A stretch of 64,000 bases of DNA from NCBI GenBank assembly GCA_035499555.1, contig DATJYO010000025.1, forward strand, positions 1 through 64,000, read 5' to 3'. The position numbers and the translations under genes were made by a program. The notes under the pieces were generated by a model. It did no database searches. It was given only the letters and a program-made list of their open reading frames with translations, and was not told the origin of the DNA. Of this stretch, positions 37,029 to 45,133 are shown piece by piece (within the stretch, counting starts at the first letter, position 1; every line of letters starts with the position of its first letter). The stretch comes from Bog-159 sp035499555. GTDB taxonomy: Bacteria > Acidobacteriota > Terriglobia > Bryobacterales > Bryobacteraceae.

Positions 37029-37388
37029 ATGAAAACCATGAAACAGTGCCCCACCTGCCGGACCGATGTTTCGGAGGCATCCGTCTGTCTTCATTGTGGT
37101 GCGAGATGCACCGCGGACCCGGGACCGGGTAGGCGGGGGCGTGTGCTGCAAAATTCAACAAAAGAATGTTTGGCGGCTATGGAAAAGTGTTCAAGGTCAG
37201 ATTGGAGGAGACTTTCAGAGGTGACATCACGGCATCCCGGCTCAACAGGGGCCGGTTCGGGATATACTGAGTTGCAAGGGACAACCCAAAATGGATATCC
37301 CGGTTTCGACCTTGAACACCCCTTGACAACATACATAGATAGGCGTACACTTATCCGGTCAGTACGGTGCATTAGTTTCGGATCGTGA
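37029..37388 (+). pseudogene. Zinc-ribbon N-terminal fragment
   Basis: The 119-codon open frame begins with a plausible double-Cys zinc ribbon (CPTC and CLHC, residues 7-24) like those at the start of many acidobacterial regulatory proteins. The remaining about 90 residues show no conserved pattern or protein-like composition. It may be the start of a gene whose rest was lost, or a very small domain followed by random sequence. Low confidence that it is expressed. Confidence 0.3.
37323..37351 (+). promoter_or_regulatory. Sigma70-type promoter, TTGACA-17-TACACT
   Basis: A perfect -35 box TTGACA (37323-37328) lies 17 bp from TACACT (37346-37351). It points toward the secreted-protein gene at 37624 and would give a leader of about 265 nt. 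It overlaps the end of the zinc-ribbon open frame, which speaks against that frame being a full gene. Confidence 0.6.
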
Positions 37389-37623
37389 ACTCTCGTGCGC
37401 CCGCATTGATTTGCGTAGCGGAAGAGCCACTCTCAGGTTGAGCTTGGCCTAGGTAATTCGCCAACCCGTCCTGATTTTGGTTACTACCCCTTGAGATCAC
37501 GGATCGGTGGCCCTCGACTTTTGTGTTCCAGCTCACTGCGCGCAGGGCACTGTCTAAGGCAAAGACGATCCCGGGCGCGATCAGCGATCCTGAAGAGCAG
37601 AGCCAATCAAAAGGAGGTATCCA

Positions 37624-38517
37624 ATGAAACACAGGACAGCATGGCTTCACCATGCATTCGTGTTCGTATCCGTGGTGTTTCTCCTGGCAGCATCGCCATT
37701 GGAAGCACAGCTTCGCAGCGGAGATTGCAGCCACCTTGTCGTTAATCGGTCGTTCAGCCAGCAATTCCAAGGGTTCTTCAATATGGGAATACTTGTTCCC
37801 ACCGCCGGTGCTGGATTCATTACCTTCCTTCCTGGGGGCAAGATGAAAGGCTCAGTGACACTCGCCATCGGTGAGCTAGGTGTTATCCCGGACATCACAT
37901 TTGACAGTAACGCCAGCCAGTACTCGCTCTCCTGGGACCAGACCAAAACGCCAGCTGTGTGCTCCGGAACCATAACGCTTATCGCGGCTGGAGAGCCTCC
38001 CTTCGACTTCCAGTTGGTGGTGACCGAAGGTGGGCAACAGGTCGAAATGATTCACACCGATGCAGGTCTCACCGTAACTGTTACTGGGCTTCCCGTACCC
38101 ACGCGGGGTTGCTCCAACCGAGCCGTCGGCGCGACCTACTCCTATACGATGACGGGCTGGGGACTGGCAACACCTGACCTTTCCTTTCCACCTGAACAAA
38201 TGCTATCTGGTTATTATCCCTTCGCCTTCAGTGGTGCCATGGAACTGGACGCTTCCGGCGGTACTGTCTGGTGGGATACGGCCAGTTTGAACGGGACAAT
38301 TATGACGCGCTCTGGCACAGGCTCGTATGCAGTAAAGCCAGACTGCACCGGAACACTGGTGCTGCCGACGGCCAGCCCAACCGGCCAAGCTATCAATGCC
38401 GAACTTTTTGTGGGCAAAGATGGGGTCCTATACATAGTCGATTTGGACACGGACGCCATCTCGGGAATCCCATTATACGTCCTTAGTGGAACGTTGCACA
38501 CCACTCGCATGCCGTAG
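37624..38517 (+). CDS. Secreted protein with two similar beta-type repeats
   Basis: Protein of 297 aa with a signal peptide (about residues 1-29, ending PLEAQ) and a strong Shine-Dalgarno AAGGAGGT at 37611-37618. It has two related halves: each has a Cys-containing start (GDCSH / RGCSNRAVG), an aromatic beta segment, and a G-rich hairpin with D/G turns (FSGAMELDASGGTVWW; TGSYAVKPDCTGTLVLP). Similar repeat proteins are common in Acidobacteria and have no known function. Codon use is less GC-rich than in neighbouring genes. The region is flanked by mobile-element debris. Confidence 0.65.
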   Translation: MKHRTAWLHHAFVFVSVVFLLAASPLEAQLRSGDCSHLVVNRSFSQQFQGFFNMGILVPTAGAGFITFLPGGKMKGSVTLAIGELGVIPDITFDSNASQYSLSWDQTKTPAVCSGTITLIAAGEPPFDFQLVVTEGGQQVEMIHTDAGLTVTVTGLPVPTRGCSNRAVGATYSYTMTGWGLATPDLSFPPEQMLSGYYPFAFSGAMELDASGGTVWWDTASLNGTIMTRSGTGSYAVKPDCTGTLVLPTASPTGQAINAELFVGKDGVLYIVDLDTDAISGIPLYVLSGTLHTTRMP

Positions 38518-39035
38518 TACGGAATGGCATGCCAGAGTACGCTTGTGGTGCCATGACCTAAATCAACGGCTGGGCCGGCCCGGAAGACCATGCACTGGCG
38601 CAAATCACAACCGGGACCGGCGGCCAATTTGAGGCGCTCTATCCCGACTGCCCCGCGCGATGTATTCGAGGAGCCGTTGTAAGCGTGGACCGTAATGACG
38701 TGACGCAGCTACAATCGAGGCTGCATTGGTAGAAAGTTTAGCGCGGTACGGGCTTACGCCCCACCGTTTCTAATTTCCCCTTTCAGTAGGGTCGAGGACT
38801 GACGCCAATTGCCCCGAAGGTCCGGCCTATCCATTGCTCCCCGTTTCCTCTGGGAGCGCCTCACTAGCCGAACCGTGAGCCGGTTTTCATCCCCCGCCAC
38901 AGCAAACCCAGCGTGCGGATTTCCCGCACTGGGCTTTCCTGTTTGCTTCATCTCAACATTTATGTGACCTATCATGCTGGATTGGCTTTCAGCGCCACCT
39001 CCGGTCGCCGAACCCGGTAATCCTTGAACAGTAGG
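38518..39035. other. Gene-free region with mobile-element remnants
   Basis: No credible gene is seen. The - strand open frame 38754-39149 is best explained as chance translation across a group II intron fragment and IS end repeats. Besides the intron domain V-like hairpin, I see only short inverted repeats here, such as GCAGC/GCTGC around 38707-38725. Confidence 0.5.
38904..38937 (-). ncRNA. Group II intron domain V-like remnant
   Basis: On the - strand this reads AAGCCCAGTGCGGGAAA followed by TCCGCACGCTGGGTTT. It folds into the domain V shape: AGC triad paired with GTT, lower stem CCAG/CTGG, a two-base CG bulge, an upper stem TGCGG/CCGCA, and a GAAA-containing loop. A flanking GCAAAC/GTTTGC pair (38902-38946) encloses it. 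Loop size differs slightly from the canonical 34-nt domain. No intron reverse transcriptase is present on the upstream side, where IS21-like repeats begin, so this is a fragment. Confidence 0.55.
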
Positions 39036-39175
39036 GAATCCGGGCGAACGTGAACGCGCTTCCGGGATGATGCCGAACGGTATTCCGGGATGAACCCGAA
39101 CAGTGTTCCGGGATGAACCCGAACAGTGTTCCGGGATGAAGGTGAACACCGATTCCGCGATAAAGCCGAACAGTT
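39036..39175. repeat. Tandem ~23-bp repeats, probable end of an IS21-family element
   Basis: The unit TTCCGGGATGAACCCGAACAGTG occurs twice exactly (39083-39105, 39106-39128). Variant copies lie at 39060-39082, 39129-39152 and 39153-39175, and a weaker one lies around 39036-39059. There are no spacers, so this is not a CRISPR array. Multiple terminal repeats in front of istA are known for IS21-family elements, and an istA start follows about 100 bp downstream, which supports this reading. Confidence 0.65.
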
Positions 39176-39282
39176 TTAGGCAGACCCCGGAACCGCGTTC
39201 GGCTTCACCGGAATAACATCCACAGGCGAACGGCGCTGGACATCACAATGGCAAGAAGCCTCGCCCGAAAGGGAGGATCAGC

Positions 39283-39510
39283 TTGCCAGCCAGGAGATTG
39301 TCCGTGCGCAAGATCAAAGAAGTGCTTCGATTGAAGTTTGACCTGGGCCTCGGGCTACGGCAGATCGCTCGCAGTTGCTCTATTGGTCTCGGAACCGTAC
39401 ACGAGTATTCACGTTGGTGTGACCAGCCAGGTGTTGGGCCTTGGATATGTCCGCACCCCCATCCAGCAGACCTTCGATCCCGTGCCCAGGTCCAAGTGGC
39501 TGGTGGTTGA
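39283..39510 (+). pseudogene. Truncated IS21-family transposase IstA (N-terminal HTH only)
   Basis: The open frame from TTG 39283 encodes RRLSVRKIKEVLRLKF and RQIARSCSIGLGTVHEY, the characteristic N-terminal helix-turn-helix of IstA, then loses similarity after about residue 55 and stops at residue 75. Full IstA is about 400-500 aa and is followed by istB; both are missing. The sequence from about 39450 to 39577 belongs to something else that I cannot identify. Confidence 0.7.
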
Positions 39511-39596
39511 AGCTTTTGAGGATGGCAAATGGGTGCCTGTGCCTGCAGCCCCACGGAGATTTGACAATGGTAACTGAAACAGTTTAGGATAGCTCA

Positions 39597-39761
39597 ATGA
39601 GGCAAACTGAAATTCAGCAATTCACATCGTGGTTGGGCAAACGCTCGTACAAAGCCCGACTGGAACGGTTCGGGCTGGAACGGCTCCAGCAGATCGCCCG
39701 CGAGAACGGCAAGAAGGGCGGGCGTCCGAAGGGTACCTGCAAGAAGCAAAAAGGCGGCTAG
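39597..39761 (+). CDS. Small basic protein upstream of integrase
   Basis: Open frame of 54 codons just ahead of the integrase (gap 2 bp). It encodes a helical, strongly basic protein ending ENGKKGGRPKGTCKKQKGG, with an AT-hook-like GRPKG. A product of this kind next to a tyrosine integrase could be a recombination directionality factor or DNA-binding accessory; this is inference from size, charge and position. No known family recognised. Confidence 0.45.
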   Translation: MRQTEIQQFTSWLGKRSYKARLERFGLERLQQIARENGKKGGRPKGTCKKQKGG

Positions 39762-39763
39762 CG

Positions 39764-40893
39764 ATGGCAGTCTACAAGCGTGGCGGGACTTGGTGGTACG
39801 AATTCATCTTCGCGGGCAAGCGGGTCCGGGAGTCCGCCAAAACCAGCCGGAAGACCATCGCGCTGGAGGCCCAGCGTCAGCGACGCTTGGAACTGGAAAG
39901 GGCACTATCGGGGCTACCCGTGAAAGATCGGGACGATCGAATCCGATCTGTCGCCGATTTCCTCAAGCCCTATGTCGAGACTTATGGCATCAACCACCGG
40001 TCCAGCGCTCTGGCTTACGTTACGTCGTGCAGCAAGAATCTGGAGCGGCTACTCGGTCTGGTCCTGTTACCGGACCTCTCAGAAGACAGAATTCGCAATT
40101 ACATGGCAACTCGACAGCGCGAAGGCGCATCGGGACGCACAATTAACGCGGAATTGGGCGAGTTGAGCCGAGCCATTGGGCACCCGTGGTCCCTGTTGTG
40201 GCCAAAGGTCCGGAAGTTGGAGGAGCGAAAAGATGTGGGGCAGGCCCTGTCACCTGAGCAGGAACGGCGTCTCCTGGCATCCGCCGATCAAAACAGGTCA
40301 CCCAACGTGCGGACCATGGTGCGGGTTTCACTGTTGACCGGATTTCGCGCCGGGGAGTTGGCCCGCTTGACTTGGGGCCGGGTGGATCTGGCCTCTCGGG
40401 TCGTGAGCGTCGGGAATGCCATTGGGATTCTAAAACGGAGGCCGGACGGGGCCGTCAAGTGCCGATGAATGAGGATCTGTACCAGGTGCTCTGTTCACAC
40501 GCCCAGTGGTTCGATGGCCGGTTCGGTGCCACTCAGCCGGACTATTTCGTTTTTCCGTATGGGTCTCCGCTTCCTAACGATCCGACGCGCCAGAGTGTCG
40601 AGTTGAAGACCGCCTGGGACTCCATCCGTAAGGCTGCTGACGTCAATTGCCGTTGGCACGATCTCCGGCATACAGTCTGCACCAAGATGGCAGAGGCCGG
40701 TGTGCCAGAGTCGACTATGCTGGCGATCATGGGCCACATGAGCCGGGCCATGTTGGAGCGCTACAGCCATATCAGAATGGTTGCCAAGCGCGAGGCAGTC
40801 GAGTCGCTCCGGCTCGGACCGAAGACGGCTCCGAGTTCAGAGGGAGTCCCCACAAAAGTCCCCACAAGCGAGTTGCCCAACAAGGTTCAATAG
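39764..40893 (+). pseudogene. Tyrosine recombinase (phage-type integrase), frameshifted
   Basis: The N-terminal part from ATG 39764 (MAVYKRGGTWWYEFIFAGKR) has an integrase arm-binding-like start and SAM-like core-binding domain. The first catalytic Arg is in LLTGFRAGELARL. The frame breaks near 40411-40435; the catalytic domain continues in the next frame with KTEAGRGRQVPMN, WHDLRHT (His and second Arg), MGHMSRAMLERYSH (His and nucleophile Tyr). Total 1130 nt, one base short of 377 codons. All catalytic residues survive, so one deleted base, true or a sequencing error, is the only visible defect. It ends 22 bp from the 3' end of tRNA-Lys, the normal place for an integrated element's integrase. 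Confidence 0.8.
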
Positions 40894-40914
40894 GCTGTAA
40901 GTTATTGATTTTAT

Positions 40915-40990
40915 TGGTGAGCCGGGCGGGACTCGAACCCGCGACCCTTTGCTTAAAAGGCAAATGCTCTACCGCCTGAGCTACCGGCCC
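40915..40990 (-). tRNA. tRNA-Lys (anticodon TTT)
   Basis: Full cloverleaf on the - strand: acceptor GGGCCGG pairing with CCGGCTC (one G-T), D arm GCTCAGGCGGTAGAGC, anticodon stem TTTGC/GCAAA with loop CTTTTAA (anticodon TTT), T arm GCGGGTTCGAGTCCCGC, discriminator A and an encoded CCA (40915-40917). Its 3' end faces the integrase gene. Confidence 0.95.
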
Positions 40991-41065
40991 TCGCACACTT
41001 GATCCTCTCAGCTTAACACGCCCGTGACCGTGGACTCCGGCCGTGCACGATGCCAAAATGTGGTC

Positions 41066-42676
41066 ATGCCAGATCCGGTCATCTTAATCGCCAACGGCGA
41101 TCTGCGCCTGGCCGCCAACCAGAAGTGCTGGCCGGCCCAGGCCCGCGCCGAGGAAGCCGTCATGAGCGCCATCCGGCGCTTGGGCCACGCCGTCGAACGC
41201 GGCCACCCCTGCGACCCAGCCAAAGGCCACGGTTTCATCGACAGCCAGAAACGCGGCATGGAGGTCTTCCGCACCATCCCGCCCGGCGCGCCGCTGGTGG
41301 TCGTCGAGGCAGTGTGGCAGTACAGCCATCACGTCCTGCACGGGCTCTTTACCCATCGCGGTCCCATTCTTACCGTCGCCAACTGGAGCGGCGAATGGCC
41401 CGGACTGGTGGGCCTGCTGAATCTGAATGCATCTCTCACCAAGGCCGGCGTGGCCTACAGTTCGCTCTGGAGCGTCGATTTTACGGACGATTTCTTCCTC
41501 TCGGGACTGCGCCGCTGGCTCGCCGGCGAGCCCGTCCATCACGACACCAGCCACGTACGGCCGCTGGCCGGCTGCAAACTCCCGCCCCATGCCGAGGAAA
41601 CCGCCGCGCGCCTGGCCGCCGAGCTGCGCCGCCACAAGGCGATTCTGGGCGTCTTCGACGAAGGCTGCATGGGCATGTACAACGCCATCATCCCGGACGA
41701 GCTGCTACACCCGACCGGGGTGTTCAAGGAGCGTCTCAGCCAGTCCGCGCTGTATGCGGAAATGCTGGCGACTTCCGACGCGGAGGCGCATGAAGTGCGC
41801 GCCTGGCTGGACCGCAAAGGCGTGCAGTTCCGCACCGGGGTGGACCCGGAGACCGACCTGACCGACGCCCAAATCGCCGGCCAGTGCAAGATGTACATCG
41901 CGGCCCTTCGCATCGCCGATGACTTCGGCTGCGACGCCATCGGAATCCAGTATCAGCAGGGGTTGAAAGACCTGGCGCCCGCATCCGACTTGGCCGAGGG
42001 CCTGTTGAACAACGTGGACCGTCCGCCAGTTCGGGCGCGGGGCAACGGCCGCGCTCTTTACGAGCACGACGCCCTGCCGCACTTCAACGAAGTGGACGAG
42101 TGCGCCGGCCTGGACGCGCTGGTAACCAATCGCGTGTGGAAGGCCCTGGGATACGCGCCGGAGACCACGTTGCACGACGTGCGTTACGGCGAGGCCTACC
42201 CGGCCGAGGGCGCCGGGGAATTCGTGTGGGTGCTGGAGATCTCCGGCGCCGCGCCGCCCGCGCACTTCATCGGCGGCTATGCCGGCGCGGTGAGCGAACG
42301 CCAGCCGCCCATGTACTTCCGCCTGGGCGGCGGCAGTCTCAAAGGCGTCAGCAAGCCCGGCGAGATCGTCTGGAGCCGCGTGTTCATGGACCGCGGATCG
42401 CTCAAGGCCGACCTCGGCCGCGCCAAAGTCGTGGAGTTGCCGCGCGCGGAAACCGAGCGCCGCTGGCGCATCACCACGCCGCAGTGGCCCATCATGCACG
42501 CCGTCACCTATGGCGTCACGCGGGACCAGATGATGGCGCGGCACAAGTCGAATCACGTGCAGGTGGCGTACGCTCCGGACGCCATGGCCGCCAACCTGGC
42601 GCTCGCCACCAAGGCCGCCATGTTCCGCGAGATGGGCCTGGACGTCGCGGTGTGCGGCGATCAACACGGGCTATAA
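41066..42676 (+). CDS. Fucose isomerase-like family protein
   Basis: Protein of 536 aa starting MPDPVILIANGDLRLAANQ at ATG 41066; upstream in-frame codons from 41024 overlap nothing useful. It has the two-lobed pattern of the L-fucose/L-arabinose isomerase-like superfamily, with segments FDEGCMGMYNAIIPDELL and DDFGCDAIGIQYQQGLKDL that could hold metal-binding acidic residues. Such proteins are annotated as 'fucose isomerase' in acidobacteria and planctomycetes; the real substrate is uncertain. It stands alone between two tRNA genes. Confidence 0.6.
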   Translation: MPDPVILIANGDLRLAANQKCWPAQARAEEAVMSAIRRLGHAVERGHPCDPAKGHGFIDSQKRGMEVFRTIPPGAPLVVVEAVWQYSHHVLHGLFTHRGPILTVANWSGEWPGLVGLLNLNASLTKAGVAYSSLWSVDFTDDFFLSGLRRWLAGEPVHHDTSHVRPLAGCKLPPHAEETAARLAAELRRHKAILGVFDEGCMGMYNAIIPDELLHPTGVFKERLSQSALYAEMLATSDAEAHEVRAWLDRKGVQFRTGVDPETDLTDAQIAGQCKMYIAALRIADDFGCDAIGIQYQQGLKDLAPASDLAEGLLNNVDRPPVRARGNGRALYEHDALPHFNEVDECAGLDALVTNRVWKALGYAPETTLHDVRYGEAYPAEGAGEFVWVLEISGAAPPAHFIGGYAGAVSERQPPMYFRLGGGSLKGVSKPGEIVWSRVFMDRGSLKADLGRAKVVELPRAETERRWRITTPQWPIMHAVTYGVTRDQMMARHKSNHVQVAYAPDAMAANLALATKAAMFREMGLDVAVCGDQHGL

Positions 42677-42687
42677 GCCGCGCACGT

Positions 42688-42693
42688 TATAAT
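42688..42693 (+). promoter_or_regulatory. -10 box TATAAT upstream of tRNA-Leu
   Basis: A consensus TATAAT lies 13 bp before the tRNA-Leu 5' end; no good -35 is seen at the right distance. It probably drives the tRNA gene. Confidence 0.5.
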
Positions 42694-42706
42694 CGATGAA
42701 ACGCCT

Positions 42707-42793
42707 GCGGATGTGGCGAAATTGGCAGACGCGCTGGACTTAGGATCCAGTTCCCGCGAGGGAGTGAGAGTTCAAGTCTCTCCATCCGCACCA
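42707..42793 (+). tRNA. tRNA-Leu (anticodon TAG)
   Basis: Class II tRNA: acceptor GCGGATG / CATCCGC, anticodon stem CTGGA/TCCAG with loop CTTAGGA (anticodon TAG), long variable arm TCCCGCGAGGGA, T arm GAGAGTTCAAGTCTCTC, encoded CCA at 42791-42793. Confidence 0.95.
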
Positions 42794-42801
42794 GGCCCGC
42801 C

Positions 42802-43935
42802 TCAATCGCCGCGGCGGCCCAGCACCTCTTCGTAATACCGTTCGTAGAGCGGGATGATCTTGTCCGTACAGAATCGCTGCGTCGCCGTGCGCCGCGCGGC
42901 GCGGGACATCTCGTCGTGGAGGTCTTCGTCCGTCAGCAGGGCCGCCACGCGCGCGGCGTGCGCGGCGATGTCGCCGACCTCCTCCAGGTAGCCGTCCACG
43001 CCGTCGTTGATCAGCTCGGGGACGCCGCCCACCCGCGTCGCCACCGGCGGCACGCCGCAGGCCATCGCCTCCAGGGCCGCCAGCCCGAAAGACTCCAGGT
43101 CGCTCGGCATCAGCAGCACGTGCGCCAGCGGAATGATGCGCTCCACGTGGTTCTGCTTGCCCAGAAACGACACGTGCCGCTCCACGCCCAGTTCCCGCGC
43201 CAGGTGTTCTGCCGGACCGCGCTCCGGACCGTCGCCCACCATCAACAGGTGCGCCGGCGCGCGCGTCACCACCTCCGCCAGAATGCGGATGCAATCCTGC
43301 ACGCGCTTCACCGGCCGGAAGTTAGACACGTGCAGCAGCAGCTTGGCATCCTCCGGCGCGTAGCATTTGGCCAGGGCCTTCTCCCGATCCGGCCTGTACA
43401 CGTCGCAGTTGACGAAGTTCTTGATCACCCGGATTTCGTTGCGTACGCCGAAAACGTCCACCGTCCGCGCGCGCAGATACTCGCTGATCGACGTGATGCC
43501 GTCCGACTTTTCGATGGAGAACTTGGTGATCGGGAAATACGAACGGTCCGTGCCCACCAGGGTGATGTCCGTACCGTGCAGAGTGGTGATGAACGGCAGG
43601 CGGCGCTGCGGCGCCAGCATATCCTTGGCCAGCATGGCGGAGATGGAATGCGGGATGGCGTAATGCACGTGCATCAGATCCAGGTCGTAAGATTCGGCGA
43701 CTTCGGCCATGCGCGACGCCAGCGCCAGGCAATAAGGCGGATATTGAAACAGCGGATAAGTCGAGACTTCCACCTCGTGGTAATGAATGCGGGGAATCCC
43801 CGGATCGAGACGAATGGGATTCGCGTAAGTAATGAAGTGGACCTCGTGGCCGCGGTTGGCCAGTTCCAGGCCCAGTTCGGTGGCTACAATACCGCTGCCG
43901 CCATAAGTCGGATAGCAGGTGATGCCGACGTTCAC
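42802..43935 (-). CDS. bshA: N-acetyl-alpha-D-glucosaminyl L-malate synthase (bacillithiol pathway)
   Basis: GT4 glycosyltransferase of 377 aa, typical BshA length. BshA-like segments are ITCYPTYGGSGIVATELG at the start, YHEVEVSTYPLFQYPPY, THGTDIT-like TLHGTDITLVG, SNFRPVKRVQDC, and MPSDLESFGLAALEAMACG with the retaining E-x7-E. It would join GlcNAc from UDP-GlcNAc to L-malate, the first step of bacillithiol. bshB and bshC are not in the window. Ends 8 bp from tRNA-Leu. Confidence 0.85.
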   Translation of the reverse strand: MNVGITCYPTYGGSGIVATELGLELANRGHEVHFITYANPIRLDPGIPRIHYHEVEVSTYPLFQYPPYCLALASRMAEVAESYDLDLMHVHYAIPHSISAMLAKDMLAPQRRLPFITTLHGTDITLVGTDRSYFPITKFSIEKSDGITSISEYLRARTVDVFGVRNEIRVIKNFVNCDVYRPDREKALAKCYAPEDAKLLLHVSNFRPVKRVQDCIRILAEVVTRAPAHLLMVGDGPERGPAEHLARELGVERHVSFLGKQNHVERIIPLAHVLLMPSDLESFGLAALEAMACGVPPVATRVGGVPELINDGVDGYLEEVGDIAAHAARVAALLTDEDLHDEMSRAARRTATQRFCTDKIIPLYERYYEEVLGRRGD

Positions 43936-44081
43936 ATGGTCAGGCTAACACGGCTGGTGTGTATCTTTGATGAGACGCGCCCTGGCGTTCGTCTCAATCC
44001 TGCGCCGCGCAGCCGCGGCAGCACTTGCATGTGGGGCACTTCCGCGGCATCCCGATTGCATCGCATGCCGCTGCGCCCACC

Positions 44082-44285
44082 ATGAACAAACTCACTGTGC
44101 TCCCCCGCCCGGACGAACTCAGCGCCGGCAACATCGACGGACTGTATTTGATCGCGGACGAACTGGAAGACCGGGCCGACGCCCTGCGGCGGCATGCCCA
44201 TCAGCTCCGCCGTTATGCCGCCCGCCTGCAAGCGGCTGCCGACGGGATGCGCAAACGAAAGTCCGGCCAACGCCTGATTCTCTAA
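44082..44285 (+). CDS. Small helical hypothetical protein
   Basis: Open frame of 67 codons from ATG 44082. Predicted product is rich in Ala, Arg, Leu and likely a single amphipathic helical pair (ADELEDRADALRRHAHQLRRYAARL). No family recognised. It lies between bshA (divergent) and a decayed permease; may or may not be expressed. Confidence 0.35.
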   Translation: MNKLTVLPRPDELSAGNIDGLYLIADELEDRADALRRHAHQLRRYAARLQAAADGMRKRKSGQRLIL

Positions 44286-44289
44286 AGCC

Positions 44290-44985
44290 CTATTCATAAC
44301 GTAAGGCGACGATCGGATCCACTCCCGCCGCGCGCCGCGCCGGAAGCAGCGTGGCCGCGGTGGCGATGCCCAGTAACAGGCCGGCGACAGCCGTCAGCGT
44401 CAGCGGGTCGCTGGGCGTCACCTCAAACAACAGGCTCCGGATCACGCGGCCGAGCGCCACGGCTCCGGCCAGGCCCGCGGCGACGCCTGCACCCGCCAAC
44501 ATCAATCCCTCCCGCAGCACCAGGCGCGATACGTCCGCCGCCCGCGCGCCTAGAGCCACCCGAATCGCGATCTCCTGCGTGCGCTGCGTCACCGAATACG
44601 AGACCACCCCGTAAACGCCGGTGGCGGCCAAAGTCACGGCGATGGCCGCGAAGACCAGCAGCCGCACGAGTTGAAATCGCGGGCGCGAGACCGAATCCGA
44701 GAACACGTCCTGCATCGTCTCGATCCCCGAAAGGGCCTGGTCGGCATCCACGCGATGAATGGCGGCCTCGACGGCGCGGGCGATCCGGCGGGGCTCGTTT
44801 CGCGTACGCACCACCAGGTGGGCGAAGTACATGGGCGCCTGGATATTGTCGAGGAAGATGGTCGGCTCGGGTGCCGCTCCGAGCTCCACCTGCCGGGCGT
44901 CCGCCACTACGCCGGCAATGGTTACCGGAGTGGCGACCGTCCAGCAGACGTTCAGTTGCCGTCCCGCCGCGGTGCGGCGCTCGCA
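44290..44985 (-). pseudogene. C-terminal fragment of an ADOP-type ABC permease (MacB/FtsX-like)
   Basis: An in-frame stretch of 231 codons encodes the last quarter of an 'acidobacterial duplicated orphan permease': a MacB periplasmic-core end (VTIAGVVADARQVELG), three FtsX-type helices and the usual ending PARRAAGVDPIVALRYE. The intact paralog at 54308-56716 is about 800 aa. Upstream an in-frame TAG at 44986-44988 closes the frame, so the first three quarters are missing. A GTG at 44907 could still start a 205-aa product. Confidence 0.75.
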
Positions 44986-44992
44986 CTAGCAT

Positions 44993-45019
44993 GAAGATGG
45001 TAGATAGTCTACCATCTTC
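44993..45019. repeat. Perfect 12-bp inverted repeat with 3-bp centre
   Basis: GAAGATGGTAGA, TAG, TCTACCATCTTC. It sits exactly at the truncation point of the permease fragment, where an ATG (44992, - strand) begins out of frame with the fragment. It may be the operator of the lost full-length gene; ADOP genes are often paired with PadR-type repressors, but no such gene is here. Confidence 0.7.
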
Positions 45020-45133
45020 GACGCAGCCGCGCGGAAAACGTCATGCACACGCTGTAACCACGGTCTAAGCGCGGTCTAAGCGCTTGCAATCGGGAATGCG
45101 GTGTGCTATGGGTTTTTTCCGGAGGCATCGCAA

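Noticed and set aside
38872..38884. GTGAGCCGG as an alternative attachment-site copy for tRNA-Lys
   Set aside because: Only nine bases match and similarity stops at once; the match at 17986 is longer.
38754..39149. 131-aa gene on the - strand
   Set aside because: It translates straight through the intron domain V-like hairpin and the tandem repeats; the peptide KPSAGNPHAGF is just the domain V sequence read as codons.
39036..39175. Possible CRISPR array
   Set aside because: The repeats are directly tandem without spacers and vary between copies; they fit IS21-type end repeats.
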